Notes: generated by a model not told the origin, from the sequence alone. A stretch of 64,000 bases of DNA from Agarophyton chilense (GCA_030374765.1 JARGXX010000105.1:620001-684000); one strand, 5' to 3'; shown: positions 1 through 12,309, numbered from the stretch's first letter. A program made the numbers and translations.

Positions 1-309
1 CGTTTTTGGCACACCATCATGGTCGAGATAATAAAATGGATACAGGTACTTCAAGTCCTTCTCGTCTCCAATATTCGCCTTGTAGGTGGCCACCATATCC
101 TGACTCAACTCTTCCTGTAGAGAATGAGCGTGTAAATATCGCTGCAACACTAAGTTCCCCGGTGGGAGCTTCACCGACATCAACACGGCCGCACCAACCG
201 CCTTCTTCGTCCCACTCAGTCCCTGCACCAGAAGATTCACTCGCACTTCAGGTTCTGGAGCCCAACTCGGTTCCCTCGCCCCCTTCGCGCCGCCTCTCGT
301 TATCGTCAT
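1..309 (-). CDS. Partial hypothetical protein cut by the left window edge
   Basis: On the minus strand an open frame runs from an ATG at 309 to base 1 without a stop (103 codons) and would continue outside the window. An in-frame TAG lies upstream at 358-360, so the start is bounded. The translation looks like real protein: a basic, glycine-rich start, then a mixed hydrophobic and charged stretch ending in aromatic residues (YLYPFYYLDHDG). I do not recognise the family. The opposite-strand frame over the same bases is proline- and serine-rich and looks like a shadow. The neighbourhood is transposon-rich, so this may be the start of another element's gene. Confidence 0.4.
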   Translation of the reverse strand, partial: MTITRGGAKGAREPSWAPEPEVRVNLLVQGLSGTKKAVGAAVLMSVKLPPGNLVLQRYLHAHSLQEELSQDMVATYKANIGDEKDLKYLYPFYYLDHDGVPKT

Positions 310-1204
310 CTCGCGGCGTTCTGTGTTTCTCAGGGTGCCGTGATTCCAGCCGGTAGGCTAATTATTCGACTTATGGGTTCGCCTCTCGTCACCTCGTCAC
401 ATTTTGACACGAAAGGGAGGGCGCTATCTGTTCGAAACACGCTAACGCTCGCGAAACTTCCAGCGGGTTCGAGAATCCCCGGTTGTATTTCAATAAACCA
501 CTTTACAGTTCTTGCGAGGCAGACAGTACTCTACCACATATTGCAGATCCTTCTAAGCGGACAATAGACACATCAGTCTCATTAAAAGCTTATTGGGTAT
601 TCTATGCTTTAATGGCGCTATGTAAAACAGAGCGGGAGGTGAAAAGATAACTCCCAAATCTTCAGAAACCCCGAAAGCAAGCTTCCACCCCACGGTTCTA
701 AGTTCCTCTAGGCGACACTGTCGCAAGACCCTTTCTCTCTCTCTACAACATCCACACTCTCCGTCTCTATCTCCGTCTCATTCTCCGCCTCCTCCTCCGT
801 CTCGTCTCGCTTTTTTTAGTGTTCCTCCCTCTTTCTCTCATTCCATCTCCGTCTCTTTTTATACCTAACCACTGTCCATGGCGCCTCCTACGCGTACAAC
901 AAGAAAGAGTCCCCTGACCGGTGCGCGCATGGGGGCCTCGGGTACAAGAACCCGGCACTACGAAGACGAGAAGCACTGGGTCGGGAGGGAGTCAAGGGCG
1001 AGCGCAGCGGAGTAGATTGTATTCGAAGACGCCGGGATGTGCAGCGCGTGCGAAATATAAACCTGGAACGCACGGAAAAACTCTCTTCACGTCCACGAAA
1101 ACCACTGAGAGTGAGCTCATCGCCGCGAAACCAGCAAGAAAGGGGGGTGAAACTCTCACTCTAAAAACCTTGTTGATGGGAAAGAGATTGTTCCACGATG
1201 TCGA
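310..1204. other. Gene-free spacer with a pyrimidine tract
   Basis: No convincing coding frame is seen. About 725-860 is a long CT-rich tract (repeats of ctctct, ctccgtctc and cctcctcc) that creates arginine- and serine-rich shadow frames on both strands. It could be a leader or promoter region for the plus-strand frame that starts at 1205, in keeping with pyrimidine-rich leaders elsewhere in the window. That link is inference. Confidence 0.4.
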
Positions 1205-2224
1205 ATGGTGGTACCGCGAGAGATGAAACCTTCTACACCGTCTTTGAAGGGGTTAAGTGAGGCGTGGTCGTACGACTTGGTGAGTATGCAATTGTGGAGG
1301 CCGATGTGGGCATCACTACGGTCGTTATGGAAGGAGTGGGAGTGTGTTCAAAACTTGATGAAGAATGCGTGTTTACAGAAAAGATTGAAGCAGGCTCTGA
1401 GCGATGCTGTGGGCGTACGAAAGCGTAATGCGAGGGAGAAGCTGTTTTTGGGACTGGAGTATAATTTGATAGCTATTAGTTCTAGACAAAAAGAAGACAA
1501 CGAATTGCAGAGGAGGTACGTGTTGCAGGTGCAGGAGGCGTTTCAGAAGCTACTACCGAAGCATGTCGGTGGGAATGAAGTGTTGTCGACAAGGAGGATG
1601 AAGAAACTAGAAGAGATCTATTTCTCTGGGTTTCGTTTGTCTTCGGAGAAGTATGAAGATGAGCCTGATGGCATGTACTTCCAGAACGGAGTGAGTTTGT
1701 AAGTGCTGAGGGGATTCCTTGCGTACAAAGTGCAGCAACGGTCGCGGGAAGGTGAGGAAGGGTATATGTTTGTGGATGGGAGTGTTGTGCAGATGAGGCA
1801 CCTGGATGAGGGGATTGCGTCTGTGGTGCGGGCGGAGGATTGTGGTGTGGCAAGTGGTCGGAGACGGCAGATACTGTTCAGGAATTTGTTTTCAAAGTAC
1901 CTTCCACTGGCCGTAGAAGGGATTTTAGAGACGGAAAGGGGGAATGTGGAAGAGATATACAGGGAGGAATTGGACCACCGGGGATTGAATAGGGAAGAAC
2001 CGCGTCATGTGTTTGGCGGTTCGGAGCGGGCCGGGACTGTTGCATTATGGATGATTTCAAAGGAAATAGTGTATTTGGCAGTTCGTGAAGACGTGTTCAT
2101 GAGCGAGTTTACGGACCATCTGGGATGCGTTGCGGACTGTTATGTAGGGAGTTGCAGGCCGAATGGTATGGGGTTTGAGCCACTACGATGTGATCCGGAG
2201 GTTGTGGCAAGTTTTGTTCATTAA
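1205..2224 (+). CDS. Hypothetical protein with one in-frame stop or a tiny intron
   Basis: A single plus-strand frame of 340 codons runs from ATG 1205 (or the ATG at 1223) to TAA at 2222-2224, interrupted only by TAA at 1700-1702. The second part stays in the same frame, so nothing but that stop breaks it. The stop lies inside a good splice donor (GTGAGT at 1691). Removing 1691-1735, a 45-nt segment ending in TGCAG, would remove the stop and keep the frame, but 45 nt is very short for an intron. The protein is tryptophan-rich at the start and charged and helical in the middle. No family is recognised. It converges on the transposase pseudogene to its right and might be a second gene of that element. 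Confidence 0.4.
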
Positions 2225-2594
2225 GGAGAGAATCATGCTATGTTACAAGAAAGAGAACATGGGGTAGGAGAAGGATGAAGACTGAATGAGACTGGGCAGA
2301 AAATGTGTTTAATGCTTGTAAGAAGATGCTCAATGTTATGGATGTGAAGATCAAGCGTGTTCACTCGTGGTGGAGACGTATGCACGAGCACGCGGGTCTT
2401 TGTAAAATCTATTAACGTACAAGCGGTGTAATGGCCAGTAGAGGGAAGGGAAGAAGGGCTTGGCGGGATAATTTTGGCGGACGACGTGAATCGAACCTTT
2501 GATGGAGGAGAAGGGGATGAGACCGAACAAGGAAGAGACGTTGTGGGTTGGTGTGATTGGGGGAGAGGGTGTGGTCGAGTTCATTATCTGTGGC

Positions 2595-5590
2595 CTATCG
2601 AAAGAAGAAGTAGTTGAGGGTGCGTTCAACGATATCGATTAGCTTGGTGACCTCGGAAAAGCGTACCAAGGCATACTCTTCATTGCTTGAGTGGTTTTCT
2701 TTGAAGTCGGACTGGATGAAGGCTATATGTTTGCAGATCCAAGTGGTGGAGAAGGTGCAGTGTTTTTGGGGAGCACCGGAGACCAAGATGTAGGAGAATT
2801 CAGTAGGCTTGGATGAACCAAAACAGTGGGTCGCGAAGATGCGCTGGAGGAGAGGGGCACTTGGCTCTGATGAACGGATGCAATTGAAGTGGGAATCGTA
2901 ATCACGTAAGGAAGGTTTGAAACTGCCGCGAACCAAAGCTGGGTTACCGACTTTGAACTTGAGATTGCGAAGATGAGAAGAGAATGAGGAGAGACCGAGG
3001 GTTTCGAGGCACAGGCTTTGGAAGGGAAGGAGGGTGTCTTGAGGGATCTGCTTGATGAAGAAGATGGTGGAATTGGGGAAGATGTATGAGAGAGAGGAGA
3101 TCGTTAAATGGAGATGGGAGTGGAGGTACTTGCCTGCGATGATGAAGTAGCGGAAGAGGATAGTGATACCATCGCGGAACATGCAGGGCTGTCGAGGTGG
3201 AGGAGAACGGGAGGAGTTTCAGGTTGAAATGCGAATGGAGTTGCGGAAGTTATCCGACTGTTGGATGGCGTCGATTTTTTCTCTGTGAGCTGTTAATATT
3301 CTGCAGGAGGTGCAGCTGTAATGGTTTATTAAAAGGAAGAGGCCATGTTCGTAGACGCCTGCGCCGCCGAAGTGGAGGCCTCCGTATCTTGTGATGTTTG
3401 GGATGATATGACCGAGGAGAGGGAACTTGAGTGTTAGGACGTTGAATGCCTGGAAGGGGCCGAGGATAGAGTGGGCGTTTGACTTGAAGTTCTTGATGAG
3501 GAACTCCAAGGAGCGAATGCGGGTCTGTGTCCATTCTGGGGAGTTTTGATAGTGGAGCACGTTGTTGACGAGGTCGGCGTAGGACGTGAAGATGGAGGTG
3601 ATAGGTGCTTTGTCTTCTTCATCGCAGCACTGGTCGAAAAAAACGCCGATGAAGGGGAAGATCATATCCAGTGCTATGTAGTTCTTTGCTTCTACCATTC
3701 CTTGGATACCGTCGGAAGTGAAGAAGCCCTTCAGTGGTTTACCCTTTTCGGGAGTTGAGAAGTGGATATGAAGACCCGGAGCAGGGATATGGAGTTTAAT
3801 GTCCGCGAGAATGGTCTTGGTGTGGTTCAGAAGAGAGGTGCGGATGGTCTTAAATGATCTGGTGGAGGGTGAGGGATCGACGTTGGAGAATTTTTCTTCA
3901 AACTTAGGATTTTCAATGGGGGCGAGCTTGATGAGCTTTGAGATGCCGAGGTGGAAGTTGTGGAGTGGTTTTACGGAGAAGATGGAGGAAGGGGTGAGTA
4001 GTGGGGAGACGTTGAGGAGGAGGTAAGATTTGAGGGAGAAGGTGTAGTAGAAGAGGGAGGTGGAATTGAGGAGTTCTGTGGCTTGGTTTCTTCGCGTTCT
4101 TGCGACGCGGGGTTTCCAGGAGAGAAGGGCTTCCTCGGAGTTTTGGAGCAGTAGCTTGTGCCGGGACCTTGTTTGAGTGGTGTGGGGAACAGTGCGGAGA
4201 ATAAGGGTGAAAGTGTAGAGGTTGAGGTCTGAGCGGGGGATGAGGCATCTGTGGCAAGGCCTCATTGGTTTTGTGCCGTAGAGGACCGCGAGGATGGCCT
4301 TTGCTTCCGGAATTTCTGCGCTATAGTTTGTGATGACTGAATGGCATTGAAGGATGACGCCGTCAGCGTCGCGGAATGGGAATTCTTTTCAGACCAGCGA
4401 AGCAAAGGGGGTCGAGGATTATGTTGAAAGACTTCTGGACGAGTTCCATACGCGCTGTGCTGTCCATGGAGTAGAAAGAGGGGTTGATGTCGATGGGATC
4501 GTCGTCTGGAGGGGAGGAAGTGTGGTTGAATGAAGTGGGGATGCAACCGACGAGGGTGTAGTTGTGGGAGATGCAGTGGCGGGGAAAAGAGTCTGAAAAG
4601 TTGAGGAGGGTGATGTGCTAGAGGTATGAGCTGACGGAGGAGCTTTTGAGAGTGGTGGAGGACTTGTCTGAGTAGAGTTGTACGAATTCGATGAAGGAGT
4701 CGATGTCAGTGGTGCTGGGTTGGTGCCAGATGAAGTCTGGGTCTTGGGAATGGAGGATGTGTTCTTTCATTGCGGGGAAGACGTGTGAGCCGAGTCTTGA
4801 AGCCATGGGGTGGGTGAATGCGGGGTTGAAGGTGGTGGGAGAATGCCTGATTGGATGGGAGAAGGAGTTATTGTGGGAAGCGAGTTGTTTTTGCTGGCGT
4901 AGGACTTGCATGGGATCTTTCAGATATGAAGTTGTGGCGAATTGGTTGAGTTTGTCTGAGATGATGGAGATTTCGAATCCGATGTAGCCTACAATGTGCT
5001 CGAATAGTTTGGATTGGAGCTGTAGGCATTAGGGAAGAGAGGTTATAGACTGTCGGAAGTCTGAGATTGAGAGGGAGGGGTCTTTGAGGATGTGCATGGG
5101 TTCGTCTGCGGTTCGCATTCTGAGTTTAGTTTCGATCAAGGAGATAAAAATGACCATCTGATGAAGGGTGTGGTTCATGGAGGAGGAAGGAATGAGTTTC
5201 GGGAGGGATGCCGAGGGGGAGGCGGTGTGGAGTGTATCAGGTGCGTTTGCCGAACGTGTTGCGAGAGCGATTTGGTTGGAGTGATATGGGTCGCCGTCGA
5301 AGAGTGGGACGTTATCGGAGGGGCGGTTTGAGACATGGACGTATGCGGTTTGAGAGATTAAGATGTGTGGTTTTATGGTGCTTGGAGCGAGTGTGAAACC
5401 GCTCTGGAGGGTTTGAAATACGTAGGGATTAGAGTTTTCACTGTGTCGACAGCGTTTCTGATGCTGAGAGAGGGACTACAGGGAGTTTTTGCGATAAGAG
5501 TAACCGTGATAGCATCAAGACAGTATGACGGGAGAAGGATGGGCTGGAGATGGAAGGGTGTGCAATGGTAAAGCGGAAAGTATAGTTTTG
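2595..5590 (-). pseudogene. Decayed Plavaka/KDZ-like (CACTA-type) transposase
   Basis: Reading the minus strand from about 5590 down to 2595 gives one long protein in pieces. A frameshift lies near 5375, in-frame stops near 5035, at 4618 and at 3219, and a second frameshift near 4385. The middle carries the pattern I know from Plavaka-type transposases. First comes a tryptic block ending LVGCIPTSF, then DPIDINPSFYSMDS. Next is FRDADGVILQCHSVITNYSA, followed by EIPEAKAI and the Cys-x2-Cys block PCHRCLIPRSDL. Further on come LHNFHLGISKLIK and, about 200 residues later, YGGLHFGGAGVYEHGLFLL. In the family these correspond to the 'adg..r...P.laay.adyPEq...t' segment with its CPxC knuckle, the 'LH.lhlG' segment and the 'yGa...e..h' segment. 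The assignment rests on motif memory. The gene cannot encode an intact enzyme. Confidence 0.6.
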
Positions 5591-6690
5591 AATGAAACTT
5601 TACGTGGGGAAGTTTTACTGAAAGCTATCCTCTCCCCCTCGCCACGGTGCATGGGAGGCGGAAAGTGTGCGGGAATGCTTTCGAAGCGTGTAAAGATGCT
5701 CTGCGGGAGAACTTGTGTAAATCGTGTGAGCTAGGTTTTGTTTATGGGCAAATGAATTAGGAGAAATCGGGACCGGCTGCTAGGGTGTTTAGAGGGTTCG
5801 GGTGGTGTGCATGGCTCATGGGGGCCTCATGTCTTCGATACTCCTCTTCAATGCCGCTTGCGCCTTGGGCGCTATGTGAGCGACCGGCGCTGCTGATCTT
5901 CACGTCGTCGCGAATGTATAGACCGGCAGTGAAAGGCGGGGTACGTAACGGGCATTTTCTCTTGTTCTCTTCTTTTTCTAACTGTTGAACGTATGTGCGG
6001 TGCTCAGTGATGTATAAGGAATCGGTTTGTTACTCATCTTCTTCTCGAAGTGTACTCAGGAACTGATAGGTTTTATCTGCAGTGATGGTGATGGAGAAGT
6101 GATCCAAATGATCTGACTTAAGCTTTTTTCTGTGTGTGTGTGTAAGAAGTACGCCAGGTAAAGTGTACAAAACGGAAAAATGGAAGGTTTGAAAAGGCTC
6201 GTTTGTTTTCTGAATTGCTTGAGTGGCGGATGGTGACTGACTGCGTTTTGCTCTTCTGTTTCTCGTTACATTTCTAGTTGTGCTTGTTTCCATTCTTGGG
6301 TGCGTTTAAATTTTCGATGGTAATTTGTCATGTGTGTTTGGAGTGTTAAGTAGTAATTTGGGATGGATCCTATGTGGTGTGAATGTTATTAGCCATGCCC
6401 AAGATGGTCCTGAAGAGCTGTTCCGGAGGGTGGTGTAGCGGCCATTTTTAGCCTACAAAGTCGGTTTATTCTAGACAACAACATCTACTAATCTTTCTTG
6501 TTTGCCAGTTTGCTAGTATTAGTGTGGTAAAATACGCGTCGAAATTGACATTCATTTCCGGTAGTTTTCTGGTGCTAGAAGGGAGAACATGGGCTACCGA
6601 ACTCTTCAACTCATCCTAGACGTTTGCTAGATCTACTAGCACTTTCATACTAGCACATTTGTGGATTAAAAACTGACTTCCTAGCATTAA
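5591..6690. other. Spacer without a recognisable gene
   Basis: Two weak minus-strand frames are present. About 5780-5960 reads ...GLYIRDDVKISSAGRSHSA... to a stop at 5758-5760 and could be an N-terminal piece of the neighbouring transposase region. A small ATG-started frame lies at 6293-6030 (87 codons, including a TG repeat at 6132-6142). Neither has a recognisable motif. From 6598 to 6690 the tetramer CTAG recurs often, an oddity with no explanation here. Confidence 0.3.
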
Positions 6691-6817
6691 AATACTATAT
6701 TTTTTGGAAGAAAACGTCCAATTCCGATAACACAGACACCCAGGTCAAAAAGTATGTACTCAAAAAGTCTTTGATTGTATCCTTCGTGACCTGGGCGGAG
6801 GCAAATGTACCAGCTTC

Positions 6818-7623
6818 TCAGTAGGTCTCGGGTCCTGGTTCAAGGACAATACCATGAGGTGTTCCTGGGATGACCAGTTCGAAGGGAGTATTCTGCGTAG
6901 ATCGCTGTACCTGAAGGTTATAGGCATAGGTTAGGGGCTGTACATAATCAGCCCATCTAGTTTGGTGATCTTCTACATAGTGTCGTAGTCTTGTCACGGG
7001 GGTTTTGTTGAAGCGTTCCACTTGGTTGTTCGTCTGTGGATGTACGCCGTAGTGAAGTAATGCTTCAACCCAAGCATGGTACATACTGCTTCAAAGAACA
7101 TCGATGATAAGTTCGAGTCATTGTCGGTGAGTAGATAAATTGGGGCACCGTACGTGTATACCCAATTATTCAGGAAGCCTTTTGCCAAGACCGTCGAAGT
7201 TATGATCTTCAGGGGTATGGCCCTTGTGAGTTTGGAAAACCGATCGGTGATGACCACCACGAATCGGTAACCCTTTGAGGACTTTGGAAGTGGGCCAAGG
7301 ATGTCGATAAATACAAATCCCAAGGACCCAGCCGCGGGGAAAGGCTTCAGGTACTTTCTGTGCTTCGGTAAACCACCTCGGAACTTTACACACGAGACAC
7401 AAAGAGCCACATAGGTATAGACATCGCGGGCCGTGTGGGGACAGTAGAAGTGTTTGCTCAAGACATAATATAACTTTGTGGCTCCTGATTCACCTGACAG
7501 ACTTGGAAAATGCCCCAAATATAATACCTTCGGGCGTAGGGACTTTGGTATCACCGTCTGCAGTGCTCCGTCCGGGGTAGAATGATGTAATAGGTAACCT
7601 TCATGGTTTACATTGAACCGCAA
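6818..7623 (-). pseudogene. Integrase remnant of the 6.7-12.3 kb Ty3/gypsy element
   Basis: The N-terminal part (7623 to about 7000) holds an H2C2-type zinc segment ending CVSCVK. It is followed by the retroviral integrase core, with FIDILGPLPKSSKGYRFVVV (first Asp) and LLTDNDSNLSSMF (second Asp). A frameshift near 7040 moves the rest into another frame. That frame continues TNNQVERFNKTPVTRLRHYV, which supplies the catalytic Glu. The core triad residues are thus present, but they lie in two frames. After this the frame stops with no GPY/F or chromodomain recognisable. Confidence 0.8.
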
Positions 7624-7961
7624 TCTTTTGATACCAACCTGGTTGCTAAATATCCTGGAGTAAGTGTCCGTAGCTTGCGCTCCAAAGAGTTCCTCTCGGG
7701 TTATGGGAGTTTCTTACCCTCTTAGATGTCTCCTACCATTTCAGGTGATTCCTTCCACCGTCCTTTATCGTCGTCCCATAGTTCTTTTCGTTCGTCTTAT
7801 TCATACGGTTGTGCCAGCTGAATCGTGAAGCATGGTATATCAACTTCTATCGGTTTGGTGTCCAGCCTATCGGTATTTAAACGAGATATCGCATCAGCGA
7901 TGTTTTGTTTTATACCAGGACAGTATTGGACTTCATGTCCAAAATCAGACAGTCGGAGTCT

Positions 7962-8987
7962 CTATCGAGCTAACAGTCTGAAGGCATCTGTAAGACCTAA
8001 CATCCACGGTAAGGCTTCGTGATTCGTTCGTACAGTAAAACGGGCAGCATATAGGTACGATCGCAGCATCAACATTCCCCTTATCACAGCGAGGCATTCT
8101 TTTTCCATGACGGAGTAGTTTTGTTCTGTCTGTGTGAGCGCTCGGCTCAAGTAACCAATTGGTGCCCTTGATTCATCTTCCTGGTCCTGCACTAGACAGA
8201 AACCACTCTGGGCGTCAGGGGCATCAATACTCAATGTGCACGGCTTTCCCGTCTTTGGTAATGCCAATATAAGAGGTGAAAGCAGCACCGCTTTCAAGAG
8301 ATAAAAGGCGTCCAGTTCTTCGTATTCCAGATATACAAACCTTTCTGGTTGTTCTTTTTGGAGGCGTCATTTTAAAGAGGCTGATATCTTTGCAAACCCT
8401 TTCACAAACCTGCGGTACACGTTGCAGAAATCTATGAAGGAGCGTATCAACGTTTGGGTTGACCGGATTTTCGCTTCTTGTACTGTTCGGAGGTTTCGTG
8501 TGGCTAGTTGGAGTTTTCCTGGGCTGATCATGTGCCCAAGATACTCTACCTTCTGGTCGAAGAACATACAAACCCTTAAATTCAGAGTTACTCCCTTCTT
8601 TCGCAGGAGATCCAGTACGGCCTGAACGTGTTCGTGGTGCTCCTCCACGGTTTTGGAGTAGATCACCATGTCGTCTATATACACTAATGCGGTTGTCTAC
8701 CTGACTTTCGACAGTATTATGTCAAGAGCCCTTTGTAAGGTTGCTGGCGCATTTCGTAGACCGAAAGGCGTCCTCTGGCATCAGTAGAGTCCAGCATGAC
8801 ATGTGAACGCCGTCTTATCTCTGTCCTCCTCGGGTATCTCCATTTTTTCACAACCACAGTTGGCATTCAGTGTGGTGAATATTTTTGCATCCCATACGGA
8901 ATCGATAAATATATTCATTCTTGGTATCGGATACGATTCTCTTACCGTAAAGGAATTCAACTTCCTATAGTCGATACAGAACCGCAT
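7962..8987 (-). pseudogene. Reverse transcriptase and RNase H remnant
   Basis: Three open stretches lie in one shared frame. 8987-8781 carries FCIDYRKLNSFTVRESYPIP. 8684-8367 carries the catalytic YIDDMVIYSKTVEEH box, followed by the thumb-region YLGHMISP. 8297-7962 is RNase H (SIDAPDAQSGFCLVQDQ, then IGYLSRALTQTEQNYSVMEKE). In RNase H the usual DTDAS start reads SIDAPD, so the first acidic residue is degraded. In-frame stops separate the stretches and the finger/palm region between the first two is damaged. This is clearly a dead pol gene of the Ty3/gypsy type. Confidence 0.8.
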
Positions 8988-9914
8988 TCGGGTTTTTCCT
9001 CGTTTTTATAGAAGCAACACAGGGCTTGCCCATTCCGCATTTGCGAGTTCAATCACACCTTCACGGATCATCGTCTGCACCTTCTGTACTTCTACTGCAC
9101 TGGCTTTTGGACCGGCCCGGTACGGTTGCTGATGAATGGGCTTTGCACCTGGAGACAATTCTATGCGATGCTAGGTTGCTTCTGTCGCACCCAGCCGTCT
9201 GGATCACATGGCTTCGAACGGCTCCAGTAAGGAGAGTATCTTTTTTTCGGTTTCTTTCACCATTAAGGCCGGTATTTGTTTCTTTTATTCAATCCTTCAC
9301 CCTCTCCACTTTCATGTTGGTGTCCGTTTTGCTCTTCGGTTTCGGTGTTTTCCTTTATCTTCTGGTTTTCATTTTCCCACGCCTCCCCCTCTTTATCGTT
9401 CATATCCACGTGAGACCATGATGGTTTGATTGTGAAGATGTGGCCTGGAGATTACAGAGCTAAGCCGATAACGGTATTTTTTGGGAGCTTTACCATGTGG
9501 TTGCTGAAGTTGCTGAGCTATACCTTGCACGGTTTGTTTAGTATATTCTCGACAATTCCATTTTCCATGAAGTTTGCGTGTTTATCGACTAAATTGGCAT
9601 GAATTTAATGGATAACCTACCTGGACGCAAGCATGTGACTTGTACTACTATTTGGTGGGAAGGTGGAATGGATACCCTGTGGGCTAACTGCAACTTATTG
9701 GATATTGTACCTGCTGGTTGGTTTGAAATCTCCCATTTGGTTTTCTGTTTTTACCGTCCTCGGCGCTTACAAATAATGGCAATGCGGGGTCCATTGTTGA
9801 AAAGAACCGTCTGGGATCTGGGAAGTAACCTTCGGATGTGGCGGTCGATAAACGATGTCCCCAGAATGCAGTCCTTTGCCAGTTGGTTGATCACAATAAA
9901 GAAGACCCTTACCT

Positions 9915-11298
9915 TCAGGTACCTAACCACGACATGAGGGTAAGGTAACCACGGACTGAAAGAGGTCTATTGTTAGCATCCGGAAGTGGGTTCTGCAATG
10001 CGCAAGGCTGTATCCTGTCCAACAACCTTGGTGGTAATAGTCTCGCATTCACCAGATTGGGTCCCGCTCCTGTAATTAGGACGGTAACACATGGAACCAA
10101 ATGGTTAGTAGTAAACCCAATGGTGATGTTTACCTTGTAGTTTCTGTGTTTGAGGAAGCATAGGGTGACTGGGTCGTTCATACCCTCTTCTTCTCCAGTG
10201 ACCAATGGGTACTCACCGATATTTGAACCAGATGGAATTGGAAGGCATTCAGAGTGGGCTCGGTTGGGGGTGGGCTTCACTCCAACCGGTTGGCGTTCTC
10301 CGCCTCGTGGACGGGTTCAGCTTCTTGAGTTCTGTATGTGACCAAGTTGACCTGTTGAGGTGCCATAGGGGGCGCATTCGCGTTAGTTTCAAAGCGAGCC
10401 GCTATGGATTGGAGAGCGAAGACATCCGGATGGTTCTGCTGCCGTACCTGTAGGAGCATGGCTCGCACATGGGGAGCCACGCTGCCACACTGCGTCTCCA
10501 AATTGTAGGGAGATAAACAAAACCAGCAAAGGGGGTTACCTGTTCCGGGGTCTCTTAATGTCATTGTGGTTCGTTTTAGTCGTACTTTATTAGGGAATGG
10601 CATTGACGTCATGTATAGGGGCCGCTCGCCAACTTGGTCAGCATATGGTACTGCGAAGACCGGTTGGGGGTGGAGCGGATGACGTCGTTGAAGGAGTCGA
10701 CGGTGGTTCCCACGGTACCCAACCAGGTACTGAACTCGAGAAGTGTGAAGTGGGAAACGAATTTTCTCCGACCTGAGAGGTATCGATCAGATGAGTTACT
10801 TGCGATGAGGTGTGTGCCCCCCTGATCTGTCATCGGTTGTGGATGCTTCTTCGATGCCCAAATCTTACCGTTTGGGTATATCCTTTGTCTCTTTCGGTCT
10901 GGGATCCACAATCCTCTTCCCCATTCGTAGCGTATCCTCTCGGCACTGGGCATGACGCACCAGTGCGTTGTAGTCCATCTTACGGTTTGTACCAAGGTAA
11001 TTCCTTACCTGGGACCTTATTGGTATGTCAATGTTATCAGCATACATTGACTTTAACCCTGTGGTAGTAAAAACGCTATGGCATCGGGACGCCGTCGCCC
11101 AAACCAAGCGTGCGTAATCCTATCGGTTTGTCCTGCCCCTTGACGGTGGGTGAACAACTGAGAGTAGGCCTCTTGAATCACCCCATCGGTGGCATAGGTT
11201 TCCAAGAAGAAGTTCACCACGTCTGGGTATGTAGTAAGCATTTGTGTCTGTTCATCATCCACCGCTATGGTATTGCATTGTAAGCGGCTTTGTAACAT
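9915..11298 (-). pseudogene. Gag and protease remnant of the 6.7-12.3 kb element
   Basis: Minus-strand pieces in different frames follow the order expected for gag then protease. The 10612-10277 piece contains CWFCLSPYNLETQC, which fits a CX2CX4HX4C zinc knuckle with the His replaced by Asn. The next piece (10280-9915) contains VTVLITGAGPNLVNARLL, which fits the retropepsin active site (D-T-G-A-G-P-N-L-V) with the catalytic Asp lost. Earlier gag pieces lie at 11298-11053 and 10995-10609. Further upstream, 12026-11772 is basic and probably also gag. The peptidase could not work as written. Confidence 0.6.
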
Positions 11299-12309
11299 AT
11301 CGCCGGCATGGTTTTTGAGGTAAAACTAAAAGAACCACATCGTCGCACCTTCTCAAAACCCATATCGGTCACAAGCTATCTTAAACCTCTGAAAGAATTC
11401 TGTGATAGCAATGGGGTCATCTCCCGAAAAACGGGTATCCCCCATCTAGAAACTTTGCTTCCGGTGATGCTTAGTTATCTTCTGAGCAACCTTTTGGGTA
11501 TACTTCGCGCTCTTGTTCTACAAAATATAAGTGTGATAGACGACCGCTTTTGTGAAACGGTCGTTGAACGGAACGATCACCTGTAGGTCGGGATCGCTGT
11601 CGGAATCTGACTCCGAAGAGTCATACCGTTTTGTCTTACCATTTCGGTCATTTTTCCCCTTCTTGAGACCGGAATTCTTCCTGCGTTTCCGTTAACCTTT
11701 TTGGCTGTCATTCGCTGACAAACCTGGTTTGGTTTCCGAGCTCAAAGAGTCAGGGTCCGACTGGTTCCCCTTTATCTTTGCCCTTTTGGGCTTCTTCCTT
11801 TTCTTACCAGATGGTCTTCGGTGTTGCTCTTCTCCCGACACCCCATCTTTACCACCAAAGCCTCCGCCAATGGTTCCCTGCGCCGCTTTACCAACAGATA
11901 TAGGTAGATAATAATACCCTGGGCCCTCAATCGCCGGAGGCTCTGCATATCTCCGAATTCGGTTTTGCGGCTTCTCAATAGTTTGCGAAGTTGGAAGGTT
12001 AGTTTTGAGATCACCAAAAATACCATGTTGTTTCTGTTAAGAAGCTTGGGTCTCTACCTTGACGATGTCTGCTCTCGCCTCTATTTTGGTTTCGCTAACT
12101 TCATGATTCTGTAGAGATAGCCTCACCAATTGGTCGATTTATTCTCACACCTTGTTCTCGAGGTAGTTGAAGATAAATACCAGCAAACGATCCATCATTT
12201 CCGAGTAAGACCTATCCACCACCACACGGGTAATTGAATCGATATCTAGACGGCTTGTAGCATTCTGGATGCACCTGAGTTCGACCGTTCGAAATACTAT
12301 GAAGTCGCG

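Larger units (their letters stand above)
6690..12300 (-). mobile_element. Degenerate Ty3/gypsy LTR retrotransposon, LTRs not found
   Basis: Minus-strand coding remnants occur in the canonical Ty3/gypsy order gag, protease, reverse transcriptase, RNase H, integrase. They read from about 12.3 kb down to 6.7 kb and are broken by many stops and frameshifts. No pair of matching LTRs could be seen around it, and the 3' end after the integrase core fades without a chromodomain. The element is therefore old, probably truncated at its 3' side, and unlike the better preserved copy at 39.6-48.0 kb in keeping its gag region. Boundaries are approximate. Confidence 0.8.

Noticed and set aside
6..356. Plus-strand 116-codon frame at the left edge
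   Set aside because: It is Pro/Ser-rich without motifs, and the minus strand over the same bases gives a longer, more protein-like frame that continues out of the window.
440..490. tRNA-like GGTTCGAGAATCC block
   Set aside because: The T-arm does not pair and no other tRNA arms are present.
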